From: Cunninghamella blakesleeana
Taxonomy: Eukaryota; Mucoromycota; Mucoromycetes; Mucorales; Cunninghamellaceae
Direction of reading: 5' to 3'
DNA length: 64,000 bases
Assembly (NCBI GenBank): GCA_017871115.1
Contig: JAFCIZ010000009.1
Span: forward strand, 1 to 64,000
Shown here: piece by piece, positions 1 to 12,417 of the stretch
Layout of the letters: the number at the start of each line of letters is the position of its first letter
Numbering within the stretch: position 1 is the stretch's first letter
Position numbers and translations under genes: made by a program
The notes under the pieces: model-generated
Seen by the model: only the letters and a program-made list of their open reading frames with translations
Told to the model about the DNA's origin: nothing
The model's database searches: none

Positions 1-1046
1 TACATACCATTCGGAATCGTTCTTAGCCTGAGAGATAAACCACCCTTTGTCTTTAATGTACATTTGGTTCCTAACATAGTCAGTTGGACTGACAGAAGTT
101 CCTTCTCGATCTTGAGAATGGTGGAGTGTTCGATAGATCCATATGCCGTGTTAACTTGATGATATCCTTATAATGGGTCGATGAAATAACATATCCCATT
201 ACCCTTCTATGCCATTCGTATTCATACGGAAATATATCCTGGTATTAACTCGGGTCTTCCCGACTATGGTCAATGGAAGTCCATCTATCTTCCCAGTTTC
301 TGCGTTCTTATACAATTTCGACCAATGATTCCTAGTATATTTCCCATACCACCCTTCTTCTTGATGAATGATAATGTCTCTCCGTTGTCACCTATAACAA
401 AATCTCTATTATTGTACCTTATCATAAGTCTTTCTGAAGATGATTCTTTGGTACCTTAATATATCTTCTGCCTGATATCTTTAGGAGAATAGGTTACAGA
501 TAATTTTCTCCTTAACGATGGAACTTCCACAATCATATCAAGAGGATTATCTAATTCATCAAATAATCTACTTAGAGGTGATATAACATGGGATAGTTTT
601 ATACACCATCGTTACTGTATCTATTCTATATTCTGGTATAGAATCTGTCTTTTTTATCAGATGATACAGCCTATCTTCCTCTGCCACTTGTAAATAGTAT
701 TGTCTAACTATATTTCCTACTTGAGAAATCAGCTCTTTGGACTCAGGATATTTATCTTTATATGTGTAATCCACTATACCCAATTTACCCATATGTATAA
801 CAATACATTTATGGGCTAACATTGGGTGGATATTATATTTATTCATCAGATATTTCCCCTTCTTTATCATGGACATATCATCATCCATATCTTCTACTAA
901 TTTTATACATGATGTAATGGTTCCGTTGTATCCATCCAGATCTTTCATGGTTGGATAACTACCCTTTTTTCATCTAACATATACAGAACTTCCAACGTAC
1001 ACTTGAGTTTATGTGCACTTTTTAAAGCAAGTTGAACAACATCCAT
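1..1046 (-). pseudogene. VETF-L-like gene, first copy: 5' part only, frame-broken
   Basis: This is the N-terminal part of the 788-residue protein annotated at 35318-37684, read leftwards from the start codon complement at 1044-1046 and cut by the window edge. Only one stretch (568-948) stays in frame for long. Single-base losses and gains against the second copy fall in short homopolymers, for example near 50-60, 95, 125, 230, 450 and 600. These are best explained as sequencing error, so this should not be counted as a separate or decayed gene. Confidence 0.85.
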
Positions 1047-1088
1047 TTCCAGGACGGACGCACCATTCTACCAAACAGAATCTTCACA

Positions 1089-1522
1089 TCAAATTACCAA
1101 TCGATAATACGTTTCTTCCTCTCTGAGAATACCGATTACATCGCCTTTACTAAAGTTATACCATCTGGCTACTGGATCTGTTGATAATATCTTCGGCAGT
1201 TGATGTAACTTGATGCAATATTTACTGAGGATTTCATCTACATTGTCAGTGCATACAGTATGTTTTGGTACTAATATATTGTCTAATGGTGATAATATAA
1301 GCTCTCTTTCCATAAAGACTTTCGAAGGACATGGATTCTTATTAATAATTCCATGTACTATGATGATATAATTTCCTTCATATCCTCTGTTATTAACAAC
1401 ATTTTCTACTCTGGAAACTAATGTGTCTGATCGTTTCGTTTCATCTACGTCATCATCATATATGTGTAATATCTCTATGTCTTCCCCCTATTATCCATAA
1501 AAAACTTTATAGCCCTTTCCAT
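1089..1522 (-). pseudogene. RPB5: RPB5, first copy, single frameshift
   Basis: Same gene as 37727-38161. The conserved C-terminal RPB5 region (74 residues, 1089-1313) is intact. The 5' end is out of frame because one C is missing from the C run near 1487-1491. Probably an assembly error rather than a real lesion, because the second copy is open throughout. Confidence 0.85.
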
Positions 1523-1565
1523 CTTTAAGAGATACATGTTATCATCAGAGATATACTGGTAATAA

Positions 1566-1741
1566 TCAATGGTTATTAAATTCTGCAATAATATTATTAT
1601 TTGTACTTAATGGAGAGAAAGATACGAAACCTCCTTAGATTTGACATCCTTGATGACATCCATAATTTTATCATCTTTACCTACAGGATATGTAACCAAA
1701 GAAGCACCGAGAACAATATAAAAGATGGTAAATAAATGCAT
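1566..1741 (-). pseudogene. Small secreted protein gene, first copy, frame-broken
   Basis: First copy of the gene at 38207-38383. A T is missing near 1630 (aaacctcc against aaaccttcc) and another base near 1550, so the frame is lost after the signal-peptide region. Same explanation as for its neighbours. Confidence 0.6.
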
Positions 1742-2004
1742 GTTAATTCGCAAATATATTGTTGGCCAATCAACTCTAAAAATCATATGGATATAAATTC
1801 ATATATTTTATACAATTGTATTGCATTGTCTACTCCACCTCTGAGCCTTTTTAAAAGTCCATTAAACTAATGTTAAACAGTGTGTACTCCAACTCACCAA
1901 GTTAGGTCCATAGTTATAAGGTCCATCCCTATTTTTTCTCCATCACCTCAACTTTTCTGACTCAACTTTTAAAATCGGTTCGAATTCTGACTTATGTAGT
2001 TTCC

Positions 2005-2038
2005 CTTTTATTTCTAAGTACGTACTTAGAAATAAAAG
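2005..2038. repeat. 34-bp perfect palindrome of the R element (core AAGTACGTACTT)
   Basis: A perfect dyad centred between 2021 and 2022. It starts with CTTTTA and ends with TAAAAG, around the core TTTCTAAGTACGTACTTAGA. The same sequence is present in all R copies I could read. It could extrude as a cruciform or be bound by a dimeric protein. Function unknown. Confidence 0.9.
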
Positions 2039-2105
2039 TAAGGTACCTTACCAATCACTTTGCGTTAAAATGGAAATATAGTTCCTTTGGTGATGAAATG
2101 GTGTC

Positions 2106-2141
2106 CTTTTAATATTTAGGTACGTACCTAAATATTAAAAG
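2106..2141. repeat. 36-bp perfect palindrome of the R element (core GGTACGTACC)
   Basis: A second perfect dyad, centred between 2123 and 2124, with the same CTTTTA..TAAAAG ends and the same GTACGTAC centre as the first, but with a different stem (AATATTTAGG). The two palindromes are about 100 bp apart centre to centre. The segment between them (containing tcactttgcgttaaaatgg) is strongly conserved in all copies. Confidence 0.9.
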
Positions 2142-2297
2142 TTGGACTACCTAAGTTCAATTTCGAAGTGGTTTCGAAAGTTGAGTCAAGAATTATGAGG
2201 TACCGAAGAAAAATTGGGATAAATTACCTAACTTAGGAACCAATTTGGTGAGTATAATCCATACATGGTACTGCATTAGTTTAGTAGACTTTTAAAA

Positions 2298-2420
2298 GAT
2301 CATAATATATGGGATATATATTGCAAAGTTCACATCCTTCAGAACCAAGTTGGACAGAAGCCTGAATGGTTCTTTAATGGAGGAACTTTTTAAAAGATTA
2401 GACATTATCTAGGTTTCTAA
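2298..2420. other. Non-coding tail between R1 and lectin-type gene
   Basis: About 120 bp without a gene. It holds an inverted-repeat pair, AAGTTC and AGAACC matched by GGTTCT and GAACTT (about 2319-2387), which could fold as an interrupted hairpin. It ends in TTTTTAAAA just downstream of the lectin-type gene's stop. A diverged relative of this tail follows R6 (28844-29008), the other minus-orientation element. Confidence 0.5.
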
Positions 2421-5400
2421 TTAACATGAGAAATGTACACCACAAGTACCACATTTACCACCTCTACAACTTTCCATACAATCGTTGTCAGTCTTACAAC
2501 ATTGTCCAGCTTTACCCGATCCGTCACCTAATCCTGGTTTACCACCTGTACAGATAGGTGTTGGTGTTGGTGTAGAAGTGTATGGAGGAATAGTTGTAGT
2601 AGCTCCGGGAGTAATAACATAGGGGTCCTTATTTGTATCAGTAGTACATCCTTCCTTGGTCCATTGAGATCTCAATGTAGTATCTGTGAGGGTTCCCCAA
2701 TTAACATTAGGAAGATCTTATATTTATCTTGAGCAATAGGACAGTTACAGTTATTATCTGTGTATAATTTACGAATGGCGGTATCTGTGAGAGTTCCCCA
2801 CTTACCAAGATGGGTCTGTAATGGACTTACATTATACTTGAGATAAGTACCAAAGCATGCACAATCATAGTAAATCCATTGTCCTTGAATATCCGATTTT
2901 CCTTCCATTGTTCCCCATGTCTTGAAGGGATCTACTTTGTAAGTATCCATTAAATTCTTACATTTGTCTGCAATACTCATAGGATTAACGTATGGATTGG
3001 TTGGTGTAGGAGTAGGAACAATCGTGGTAGTCGTAGTTGTTGTAGTTGGTGTTGGTGTTGGTTTTCGGGTGCCTTTTCTCCACATGGTAAGTAATAATAA
3101 CGGAACTCATCATATACACGAACAGAGTAGCTGAGGTTGCGGTGGGGCCATGATTCCCACATGGTTTGGCCATCCACATTTGTTACTTCGAATTTACCTT
3201 CGTCTGTAATAGAGGCCTTATATGGACCTGATTTACGATTGACAGTATTTTCACCAAACCAATACCATCTGTTGGTTGAATCAGATAATGCAATATCACC
3301 TTCGCTGTTAAGAAGTAAGTGGAATGGACCTGTTGTATTGGTAACACCAGCTGTATAAGAGTTCCACATGGTTCTTTCTTCGTCCTTGATGATAAAACCA
3401 CCTTTGCTATCGAGAATGGCCTTGAATCTACCATTTGGTGATTGCATACCGGTACCCGAATGAAGGAAATCGGTACAGTTTACATCCTGAGATACAATAC
3501 TTGATCTTTGTGTATTAATAGATGGATTGTCCAAGATGTAGTTATGAGGATCTTTTGTTATACCAAGTCTGGGATTGGGAGTAACAAAATCGGTAGGAAC
3601 GAGATAGTTCTGTTGATATTTATAACCTCTGGAATTAGCATATGAATTACCAATCTCGTCGAATGTACACCAAATCTTAACGTAGGCAGCATCATACAAG
3701 GACAATCTTCCGTTGTTGTCGAGGATGAGCATATAATTATCTATGGTACTGGTTGATCTTCGTGGAGAACCAACGGTGAAGTTGTTATATATATTCTGAG
3801 TTGACCATGATTCTACATAGACATTAGTGAGATATGGAGGTTTGACCTTACTCCACATATTAGCGGTTTCAATGACGAAATGACCACGAGAATTAATACG
3901 AGCACGATGTTTATATGGACTACCCGCTATAGCCTTGAATGGTGTACCTCCACTTTCCCACACACGAACAGTACCACGACTAATAATAAGATTACCTGTG
4001 ATATCCAATGAGGCAGTGAATTTACCATCTTCAGATACTAAATTATTGGAACCATCTAAGACATCACCGACGACAAGACTATTCTTGATTGTAGCTCCAT
4101 TGATATCGTCATTTACAGTAACGAAAGGTAACGCATCCTGTATAACGTCGTTACAATTAACTGTACCTATCATGAAACAATCAAGTTCAGACTTGGTTTT
4201 CTCAGTAAATTTAGCAAGGGATGCAAATGTACGTTCGGCTGTTTGTTCTTTTGTATCAGCACACAAGAAGGGCATAACAACCATTTCAGCAAGAGGGAAA
4301 CATGCGAGTTTACCACATTTCCCTGCTTCAACTGGAATATCCATACCAATGTTTGTGCCTACAACCTTTGTAACGGCGGTACTATTCTGTGTACCAGTAC
4401 CGTTTTCACCACCATTTGAAGTAGACCAATCCTTTGTGTTAGAAACTTCCACGGTCTTGGTAACCATCCTGGAATTGGTTGTCGAATCGCTTCCCCCTTC
4501 TGTAGATGTATGACTATCAGAAGTTCCTACTGTCTCCGTAGTAAGATCTTGGTTTTGTTCGGAATAGTTATCTTCCTTGATACAGAATCTTGACTACCGA
4601 GTGAAAGATTCCAACTATCTTCGCTAGTCGTACCATCACTCTTGGATGAACCTCCTCCTTTACCTCCTTCAACAGTACCAGTCGCAGTAATACCACCAAA
4701 AAGACCACCACCTTGCCAACCTACAGTACCTGATGAACTCACATGCCAATTATCATTGGATTCTTCGTTATGTGATTTACCTTGACTTCCTCCTTTGCTG
4801 ACATCCAATATTGTAACTTTGTTGGTAGAATCGCTATATCCTTTGTTGATTATAGATCCAGTAGTACGAGCACTGGATGATTCATCCGTATGTGTATCAG
4901 ATATACTCCAAGATTTTTCTATTGTATGAGATATAGTATCAGATATACTACTACTATCGGAAACAGTGCTGCTCCCACCTAATGTTTTGACATAATTAGT
5001 AGATGAACTACTAGACACCAAATAGGTAATAGCGTTTTGTTGAGAAATTTCCTTACTAACAGATATCTTACAATTGGTTGATGTTGGTGGACATGGAAGA
5101 CCAGGTTGAGGAAGATAATAGGTCTACCTATACCTGTAATGTAATTAACATTCTCTACACCAATAAGATCTACATGATATGGATTAGCCAATGGATTAAC
5201 ACTAGCTTGAGGTACACACCATTTAGTATAATTCTTTAGTTCACCCTCAGCTCTCTTATCGAGTTTATGATTGCCGTGATCAAGCTTAAGATCCTCACCG
5301 TATGGAAGTATCAACATATCCTTCAACACACTGATATCTACTGGTTTACCATCCTTGCCCCTAAGACCGCTGACAGTAATGTTAGTTCCTGGAATAACAC

Positions 5401-5467
5401 CATAATCCTTGACAGCACTCACTGCTGTTAACAGAAATGCTATAGCAAAAGATATCTTCTTTACCAT
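2421..5467 (-). pseudogene. Secreted lectin-type surface/effector protein, first copy, several frameshifts
   Basis: Same gene as the intact 1016-codon frame at 39064-42114. Here it is split into five overlapping frames (2421-2675, 2672-3085, 2977-4467, 4527-5021, 4979-5467) by single-base losses, for example G near 2710 (taggaag against tagggaag), T near 3062, and bases near 4550, 4572 and 5109. All lie in homopolymers and none recurs in the second copy, so I read them as sequence errors. Confidence 0.85.
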
Positions 5468-5530
5468 TTGTTTGTTGATCGTTGGAAAGAAGATGACATG
5501 TCTCCTAAAAAATCACGATTTCTACATTCA

Positions 5531-5884
5531 ACGATTCTAATTCTTGACCTAGTTTTAAAAATTAGTGGAAATTGAACTTAGGTAGTCCAACTTTTAATAT
5601 TTAGGTACGTACCTAAATATTAAAAGGGCACCATTTCATCACCAAAGGAACTATATTTCCATTTTAACGCAAAGTGATTGGTAAGGTACCTTACTTTTAT
5701 TTCTAAGTACGTACTTAGAAATAAAAGGGAAACTACATAAGTCAGAATTCGAACCGATTTTAAAAGTTGAGTCAGAAAAAATGGGGTGATGGAGAAAAAA
5801 TAGGGATGAACCTTATAACTATGGACCTAACTTGGTAAGTTGGAGTACACAGTGTTTAACATTAGTTTAGTAGACTTTTAAAAA
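5531..5884 (+). repeat. R2: R element lacking its left arm
   Basis: Both palindromes and the right arm (ending TAGACTTTTAAAAA) are present. The left outer arm of about 100 bp is missing, and the left boundary is a diverged stretch containing TTTTAAAAATTAG (5553 on). Orientation is plus, opposite to R1, so R1 and R2 flank the lectin-type gene as inverted repeats. It sits upstream of that gene's start and downstream of gene A's stop. Confidence 0.9.
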
Positions 5885-5905
5885 TACTATGATCTTCAGA
5901 TAAAG

Positions 5906-7194
5906 TTATGACCAGTTATGATCAACTGCTGCAGCAAATACATTATTATCCATATCGTTAGTATCCTTTATCTCATCTCCGAATCTCATAACATGAGCTA
6001 TGATACATTGTACTTGTTCGATATAATCACCAAACATCTCACTGGAATAATACACCCTTCTATTATCTTCATCAAAGGAAATACCTACTCGTCTACATGC
6101 TATATGATCATAGCTATAACATCTATTAGATATTTCTATATATTCTCTCTCTGTTTTCTTCTCTCACTATAACATTCACATCCCATTGATATATAATCAG
6201 ATTGGAGGATTCTATGAAATCGTGTAAGTCCTTCGAATCCGATACTATCTTGTACATAATCTTCATACTCTAAATTATCATCGTTGATATACACTCCAGT
6301 TTCATTGATAATGGATATGATTTCATGCTTATTATTTGGATCTTTCAGTAGGCTCCTATCACATCCCTCTATGTTGAAGACAGCCTTGGATAAATTCCTT
6401 TTTTCCTCCGTCATATCCATAAAGTTGAGACCATCAAACATATGTAGATACATTATAACTCTAAAGCTTGAATAATAGCATGATTCCATTGGTATAGTAT
6501 ATTTTTTGTATTTCTCTCCTATGTATATAGCCTTCTTTATATCACCATGACATCTCGCTAATACCCATACTATATCGGTTAGAAAATTTGGATTCCAGTC
6601 CCGACTACATCTTTTTTCTCTCAATATCTCCTCTAATGTATCTATATTTCCACTATGTGCCAAATACAATATCCTACGATTTATATCGTTTCCTATATAT
6701 TTCAAGTAAATATCATTAGGTGTCGAGTATGCAATTGCATCTTCCATAGATACCATCCTAAGAGGGTTCTCTATTGTTAAATCTAATTTGTCTAACATGC
6801 CCAACTTGTAATATATCTTGTTCATAAACAATGGATCGTATTTCATACTAGCCTCTATGTTGTTTATACCCCACATGAATTTCTTGTTGGATGATTCTTC
6901 GTAACCGTGATTTGACTCCCAACTCTCCCATATATAACATACCCTGATTATAACTTTAGGATCCATTGTACAATGGATAGCTTTCCATATAGCCAATTGG
7001 GGTGGAATGTATTTCTTCATAAACATAAGGGTTCTTATATCGGCACCCCTTTCTAATACCTGACCGAGGATAACCATAATGCCTCCTTCTAAAAATAATT
7101 TATCTCTATCCGGTTCTACTTTCAACACATAATGGATGTAGCATCCAGATAAGTTGATTATCCTTTCTTTTACTTCTTCGGGTATTTTTTCCAT
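5906..7194 (-). pseudogene. Gene A (helical-repeat-like protein), first copy, one frameshift near the 3' end
   Basis: Same gene as 42554-43843. One T is missing in the tcttct run near 6160, so the frame closes at 6136 with an altered C-terminus (352 codons instead of 429). The remaining 3' part continues in another frame to the original stop at 5906. Probably an error, since the second copy is open. Confidence 0.85.
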
Positions 7195-7290
7195 TAGAAT
7201 TCGCTGATTTATTACACCTTACAGGTTACATGTGATTTTTCAAGTTGTTTTGTTATATCATTGGGAGTTTTCTTATTCAAATCAAATCAT

Positions 7291-9542
7291 ATGAGGAAAA
7301 CATATTTACTGTTGTTCGTTCTATTGCTATTCTCTATAATAGCTGTAGATGCCACATGGAATTCAGGAAATGCTAAGGATGACTTTCCCTCGTTAGTTGA
7401 ATTAAAGTTCTTGATAGAAAGGAGCGGTATGGGCAAATATCTCGATATATTGCCTGATTTCGATCCGTCTATTCCATCGTCGAGTGCAGTCATATTTTTC
7501 CCTAGTAACGATAAAGCCCAAGGTATCAAACCGGGAGAAACCGTTCCAACTGCCGATGGTTCTCATTATGTAATGGTAGATGCAATGGGTAAAAGATTAG
7601 GACCATCGACATTTATTAAATACAACCAAAAGTGGGAATACTCGGGGGTTCTCCTATCTGAAACAAAAAGAACGGTGTATGAATACAAGAGAGATATCCA
7701 AGTAACCGGCTATAATACTCCTCAAACCCAAAGGGCTCATGTATTATATTATGGTGTACCTGTAGAAAAGACAGACTCGGTTACCTTAGGTGTTAGATCT
7801 ACAGAATATTCTATAATTAGAGAAAGGGCTGTGAAAGCTATTTTAAATCGTACAGAAAGATAAAGGATGTACTCTACAATACGCGGGTAAGTTATACACC
7901 TAGACCCACGACCAATAATCCTAATCCAGTTCCTGTTGTAGATTATTTTATTATGGCATTGGGTGATATCGAACCAACTCGTTACGATAGGGTTCGTGAT
8001 AAATTTCTGACAGTAAGTCAAGAGAGAAGAAGAGAATTATCGGATTGGATGTCAACTAATGGTAATAAGGTTGGTGTTTTGGTTAAAGATAAAAACGGAG
8101 ATTTCATCGTAGATCCTACTAAGAGTGCAACACCACGAGATTTTCAGGCTATACAGAAAGTTGTATATTTGGTTACATCACATGCCCTACCATTTATTAG
8201 AGTAGCAGAACTTGGAAAGGTTTTATGGGATTATAGTCCTACGGTAGGAGGACAAGTCAGTCCATATAATAAAGGTGGTAATGCATGTTCGTCTATGCCT
8301 ATAAAGAAAAGAGAAGCTTCTGCTACACTTAGAAAAAGAGATGGTGGTGAATGTGCAGCACCTATAGAATTTTCTGATAATTTGGACGAGGTAGAAGAAC
8401 CTACTACAAATGAGGTTATTATACAATCCGAATTAGAAGCATGGTATGGCATTGGTGTAAAACTTGGTATCAACGAAATCGGCGCTGACTATGATTGGAG
8501 TGAATTACCCCGTGATTGGGATGATTATACGGAACTTTCTCATGATTTTATCTTCAAAGGATCCACCGACATAGACGATGCCTTAGATAAGGTTGAAAAT
8601 GCCATAAGAAAGAAATTAGTTGATGCACCTGATGATGTAAGAGAAGATGTATCCAAGGCTTTGAATAAACTCAAGAGGGCCATGAGACAAAGAGTGGCCA
8701 ACTTAAAGGCCCAAGGTGGAGATATTAAGATAGATAAGCAGATTACAGCTGAAGCCAGGAAGAATTCTATGGATCGTATATCTGAAGAGTACTATAATAG
8801 ATTTTTATCTACAACCGAGGCTGATGAGATGAAAACATCAGAAGATGGAATTAGTATAGATGAAGATATGTTGGAAGGTCCAGTAGAAACCCCTTTTGGT
8901 GATTATAGAGACCCTGATAGTATTAGATCCATTGCAGAAGCTGACTTTATTTCCGCTGTAAGAGAGGCTGTACCTGAAATATTTAGCGACGGTGCTGAAA
9001 ATCCTACTAGTGTTGAACAAGGTGGTGAACAACTCCTTGATGCTACCTCTATGGTTCCTGGATCCACTAGTTACATGAATGCATTAAATAAGATCCAAGA
9101 GAAGATTAGAGCAGTCATGGATCGAGATGGAAATAAGATAAGTAAGTTCCAATACAAACGTATTAGAGCAGGTATGATGAGACTTAGAGAAGCTATCCTT
9201 AAGAGACAGGAAGCCATGGAAAAGAAGTTAGAGAATGGAATGGAAATAAAGGACTCTGAAGTTATCGACTATGAGAATGCCTACAAGACATACACCCAGA
9301 TTTATGACAAGATGCAGGAGTTTGATGCCAGTAAGTTAGATCCTACAGGAGATTCAGGAACCGAATTGGACTTTGCTAGTGATCCAGGATTTACCTTTAA
9401 GATGGAGCCTATGAAGACATTCAAGGCTACAACCGGTCTCTCTGTTAAATATGCTGCAGGTATTAAGGCCATTAAGGACTCTTTACGTAAGTTTACCAAA
9501 GGTAGAGTATCCTCTACACGAGGTACCATGCGCAATAGATAA
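7291..9542 (+). pseudogene. Gene B (secreted coiled-coil protein), first copy, one frameshift
   Basis: Same gene as 43940-46195. Relative to that copy, three bases are missing near 7648 (frame-neutral) and one A near 7826. This closes the first frame at 7863, and the remainder continues as a 529-codon frame (from 7953). The break falls in an A run and is not shared by the second copy. Confidence 0.85.
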
Positions 9543-9574
9543 ATAACCTATATGATATCCTATCTATTATGACC

Positions 9575-10022
9575 TTTTAAAATCCACTAAACTAATGCAG
9601 TATCATGTATGGATTATACTCACCAAGTTGGTTCCTAAGTTAGGTAATTTATCCTAATTTTTCTTCGTTACCCCATAATTCTTGACTCAACTTTCGAAAC
9701 CACTTCGAAATTGAACTTAGGTAGTCCAACTTTTAATATTTAGGTACGTACCTAAATATTAAAAGGACACCATTTCATCACCAAAGGAACTATATTTCCA
9801 TTTTAACGCAAAGTGATTGGTAAGGTACCTTACTTTTATTTCTAAGTACGTACTTAGAAATAAAAGGGAAACCACATAAGTCAGAATTCGAACCGATTTT
9901 AAAAGTTGAGTCAGAAAAAATGGGGTGATGGAGAAAAATTAGAGATGAACCCTATAACTATGGACCTAACTTGGTGAGTTGGAGAACACAGTGTTTAACA
10001 TGAATTTAATGGATTTTAAAAA
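9575..10022 (+). repeat. R3: R element between convergent gene B and PolB
   Basis: Full-length element in plus orientation. The inverted ends have drifted (left TTTTAAAATCCACTAAAC, right TTTAATGGATTTTAAAAA). Both palindromes are intact (9729-9764 and 9835-9868). Because both flanking genes read into it, its terminal TTTTAAAA motifs lie where termination signals of both genes are expected. Confidence 0.92.
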
Positions 10023-10038
10023 CATTAAGAAATATGCA

Positions 10039-12393
10039 TTAGAAGGGGATAATCTTAGATGAAGATAAATCCATAAGTTCCTCTATAGCAGGATTTATTT
10101 GCTTGTTGATATAATATACATAATCTATATCTAGACCTAATTCTTCCATTTCTTTTGGTGTAAACATACGCTGACCTTGTAATTTTGGTTTACCGGGGAC
10201 GTCAGCAAATATATATTCCAACCTGCCCAACTCCTGTATATTCTGTCCATCTTCTATGAGTCTGCGTGCCATAAAAACATGTGGAATATTCTTTCCCTTG
10301 TAGGATTCCAATGGTTTAACGGCCTTAGTCATGATAAGATCGTCTACTGGAACTCTACCTTCCAACAAATCATTCATAGCATTCATCACATAAGTTTGTA
10401 CATCTTCTCCGTCGTCCTTAAATATGAGCTTCGTTACTTCGGAATATAATCTCCGTGTGAAGTTACAGTAATTACGCCTATTACTTGCCACTCCTTTAGA
10501 TGATACATTGTTACCATCATACATAAGGTATTTTTTCTTGGTAATAAATGCCATCTTTTCCCAATACTTTTCCACAAGTAACTTGATGGGTGGTGGTAAT
10601 TTCGAGTTAATATACTGTGTTATATCATTGGCAACCTTTATATTTTCTTCCACATCTGTACAACCTTTATGGTATATCATACATGAATCTGTATCACCAT
10701 ATACTACCTCAACCGGAAATGGACCTGATTCTATATCCTTCACCACAGATTCTAAAATACGTCTCCCAGTGTTTGTTACACTCTCCGCTGTTCCTATATG
10801 TCCCATGTATTTGTTACCTATGAATCCGGTAATACCATACACACTGTTGGCACATATCTTGAGTGCATTTTGTCTTCTATCTAAGATCATCTTTATTAAG
10901 GGATCCTGTTCCTTTTTCATCTGATCCTTTACCATAAATCTATCATGAAGTAATTCTTTTACCAAGGTTGGTAAAATACCGGGTGGACTCTTACGGAAAA
11001 CATGTTCGGTACCTTCGATAATATTTACCTTATCCTTATTGTAACTCTTGAATGATACGTAAGTGGATGGACATATATTATAGGCTATAAGGATACTAGG
11101 ATAAAGAGATTGGAAATCCATCACGGTACACCCGGAGTATATCCCTCTCTTAGGTTCTAATACATGTGCTCCTTGGTACTTTCCTACTTCATCCTGCGAT
11201 TTTACCCTTGGTGTTAACACCAGTCCGCGGGATACACATTGGTATATAACCTGATTAAGTACTTTAAGTTGTTCTCCACGTGTGTAAATATCCTCGATAC
11301 TACATTTCATTGCACCACTCATCTCGCATACATCTGTCCATGTATAGAATTTATCGAACAAATTCAGGGTCAACACACTATCCTGGATACAGTACTTGGC
11401 TACTTTCTTGAGTCCATTTGGTTTCCTATTTCGGAAGTATTTCCACATTTTTGTTGGAGACATATCTAACTTCCCCATACCTAGGAATTTCTTGGAGACA
11501 AAATCCAAAGAGTATTTATCTAATTTCATCCGTTTAAAGAATAGCATGAGATCGATGAATACAACTCCAGGTATATGCAGCATATCATATGTATTCTGTC
11601 CGTAGGCACTTGATGACCAGTTGACCTTCTTTGATGTCCATCCATTTGGAAGTGGAAGCAACCTTAGTTGTAATCTGGATATTATATAACCAATGTCGAA
11701 ACCAAAGATGTTATAGCCGGTGATAACATGTGGGGATTCGTCCTTTATTATCTTTGCCATAATAGATATAAGATCTATTTCATCTGTTGCACATATATAC
11801 TTTACTTCTGTATCCTCGATTTCATCCGGTTCACCAACGTATATTAGATATTTCGTCGTTATATCTTCGTTGAGATAATCCTTGAACACCATAGATATCA
11901 TCTCGATTGTGTCAGATCTTCTCCATGCTTTGGGCATTCCATATCCAACACCACAGTAGGTTTCTATATCGATACAGGCTACCTTTGGGTATGTAACTTG
12001 AGTGACATCGTTTAGGTATCTAATATCGTTGACATGAATGGTAGTAGAAGAATCTGGAACATCATACCATCCTGTAAACGGGAATCCGTATGTACTGAGA
12101 AATCCAGTAATTGGATCTACATCATCCATATATTTCCTTCTGTCTGTAAGTTGTTTCATCTCCTTAATGTTTCTAAATTCTACCTTTGTATAATTACATT
12201 TCTCGGTAATATCCGTTGTAGGTGATAGAGTGAGATTCCCCCCACTTATATAACACCATGGGCGATATCCCTTGATGATTATAGTTCCTATTTCTATTGT
12301 ATACGCATTGATACATGCATCTTTATCTATGTATTCCCAATCGTATATAAATACTTTCATCAGATTGAGGGGACATGAGATGTATGCTGACAT
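10039..12393 (-). CDS. polB: Family B DNA polymerase (784 aa)
   Basis: The replicative polymerase of the element. The exonuclease motifs are visible as DIET (about residue 142), TGYNIFGFD (225-233) and YCIQDSV (334-340). The polymerase motifs are DFQSLYPSI (motif A, 426-434), NALKICANSVYG (motif B, 509-520) and YGDTDS (motif C, 565-570), followed by a KKKYLMY stretch. All catalytic acids are present. At 784 residues it is shorter than poxvirus-type enzymes (about 1000), mainly through a compact N-terminal region. I see no terminal-protein domain fused to it. The start is the first Met; Met12 (MKVFIYDWEY) is an alternative. It is head to head with the 186-aa gene, only 24 bp apart, so both promoters must be very short or overlap. 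The 3' end lies 17 bp from the edge of R3. Confidence 0.97.
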   Translation of the reverse strand: MSAYISCPLNLMKVFIYDWEYIDKDACINAYTIEIGTIIIKGYRPWCYISGGNLTLSPTTDITEKCNYTKVEFRNIKEMKQLTDRRKYMDDVDPITGFLSTYGFPFTGWYDVPDSSTTIHVNDIRYLNDVTQVTYPKVACIDIETYCGVGYGMPKAWRRSDTIEMISMVFKDYLNEDITTKYLIYVGEPDEIEDTEVKYICATDEIDLISIMAKIIKDESPHVITGYNIFGFDIGYIISRLQLRLLPLPNGWTSKKVNWSSSAYGQNTYDMLHIPGVVFIDLMLFFKRMKLDKYSLDFVSKKFLGMGKLDMSPTKMWKYFRNRKPNGLKKVAKYCIQDSVLTLNLFDKFYTWTDVCEMSGAMKCSIEDIYTRGEQLKVLNQVIYQCVSRGLVLTPRVKSQDEVGKYQGAHVLEPKRGIYSGCTVMDFQSLYPSILIAYNICPSTYVSFKSYNKDKVNIIEGTEHVFRKSPPGILPTLVKELLHDRFMVKDQMKKEQDPLIKMILDRRQNALKICANSVYGITGFIGNKYMGHIGTAESVTNTGRRILESVVKDIESGPFPVEVVYGDTDSCMIYHKGCTDVEENIKVANDITQYINSKLPPPIKLLVEKYWEKMAFITKKKYLMYDGNNVSSKGVASNRRNYCNFTRRLYSEVTKLIFKDDGEDVQTYVMNAMNDLLEGRVPVDDLIMTKAVKPLESYKGKNIPHVFMARRLIEDGQNIQELGRLEYIFADVPGKPKLQGQRMFTPKEMEELGLDIDYVYYINKQINPAIEELMDLSSSKIIPF

Positions 12394-12417
12394 AACCTAG
12401 AACTGTTATCAATAGAA

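Larger units (their letters stand above)
1848..2297 (-). repeat. R1: 450-bp palindromic inter-module element
   Basis: The element runs from TTTTTAAAAGTCCATTAAAC at the left to its inverted counterpart ending in TTTTAAAA at the right. Inside are two perfect palindromes (2005-2038 and 2106-2141) with a shorter TAAGGTACCTTA palindrome between them. The outer arms are imperfect inverted copies of each other (CTCACCAAGTTAGGT on the left, ACCTAACTTAGG..TTGGTGAG on the right). Defining the AATATTTAGG-palindrome-first order as plus, R1 is in minus orientation. It lies between the 3' end of the lectin-type gene and the 5' end of the small secreted gene. It has no coding capacity. Confidence 0.95.

Noticed and set aside
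3935..4513. 192-codon plus-strand frame inside the lectin-type gene (also 40580-41158)
   Set aside because: Antisense to an intact, domain-bearing gene. No start context or homology, so treated as a shadow.
2421..9542. Genuine decay of the lectin-type gene and genes A and B in the first copy
   Set aside because: Every break is a homopolymer-type indel and the second copy is intact. The indel density drops to zero beyond 14.7 kb. Sequence error fits better.
10039..12393. Protein-primed PolB with terminal protein, as in yeast linear plasmids
   Set aside because: The 784-residue chain has no extra N-terminal domain of terminal-protein size, and a separate primase and D5 helicase favour RNA/DNA-primed replication. 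TPR insertions could not be judged by eye.
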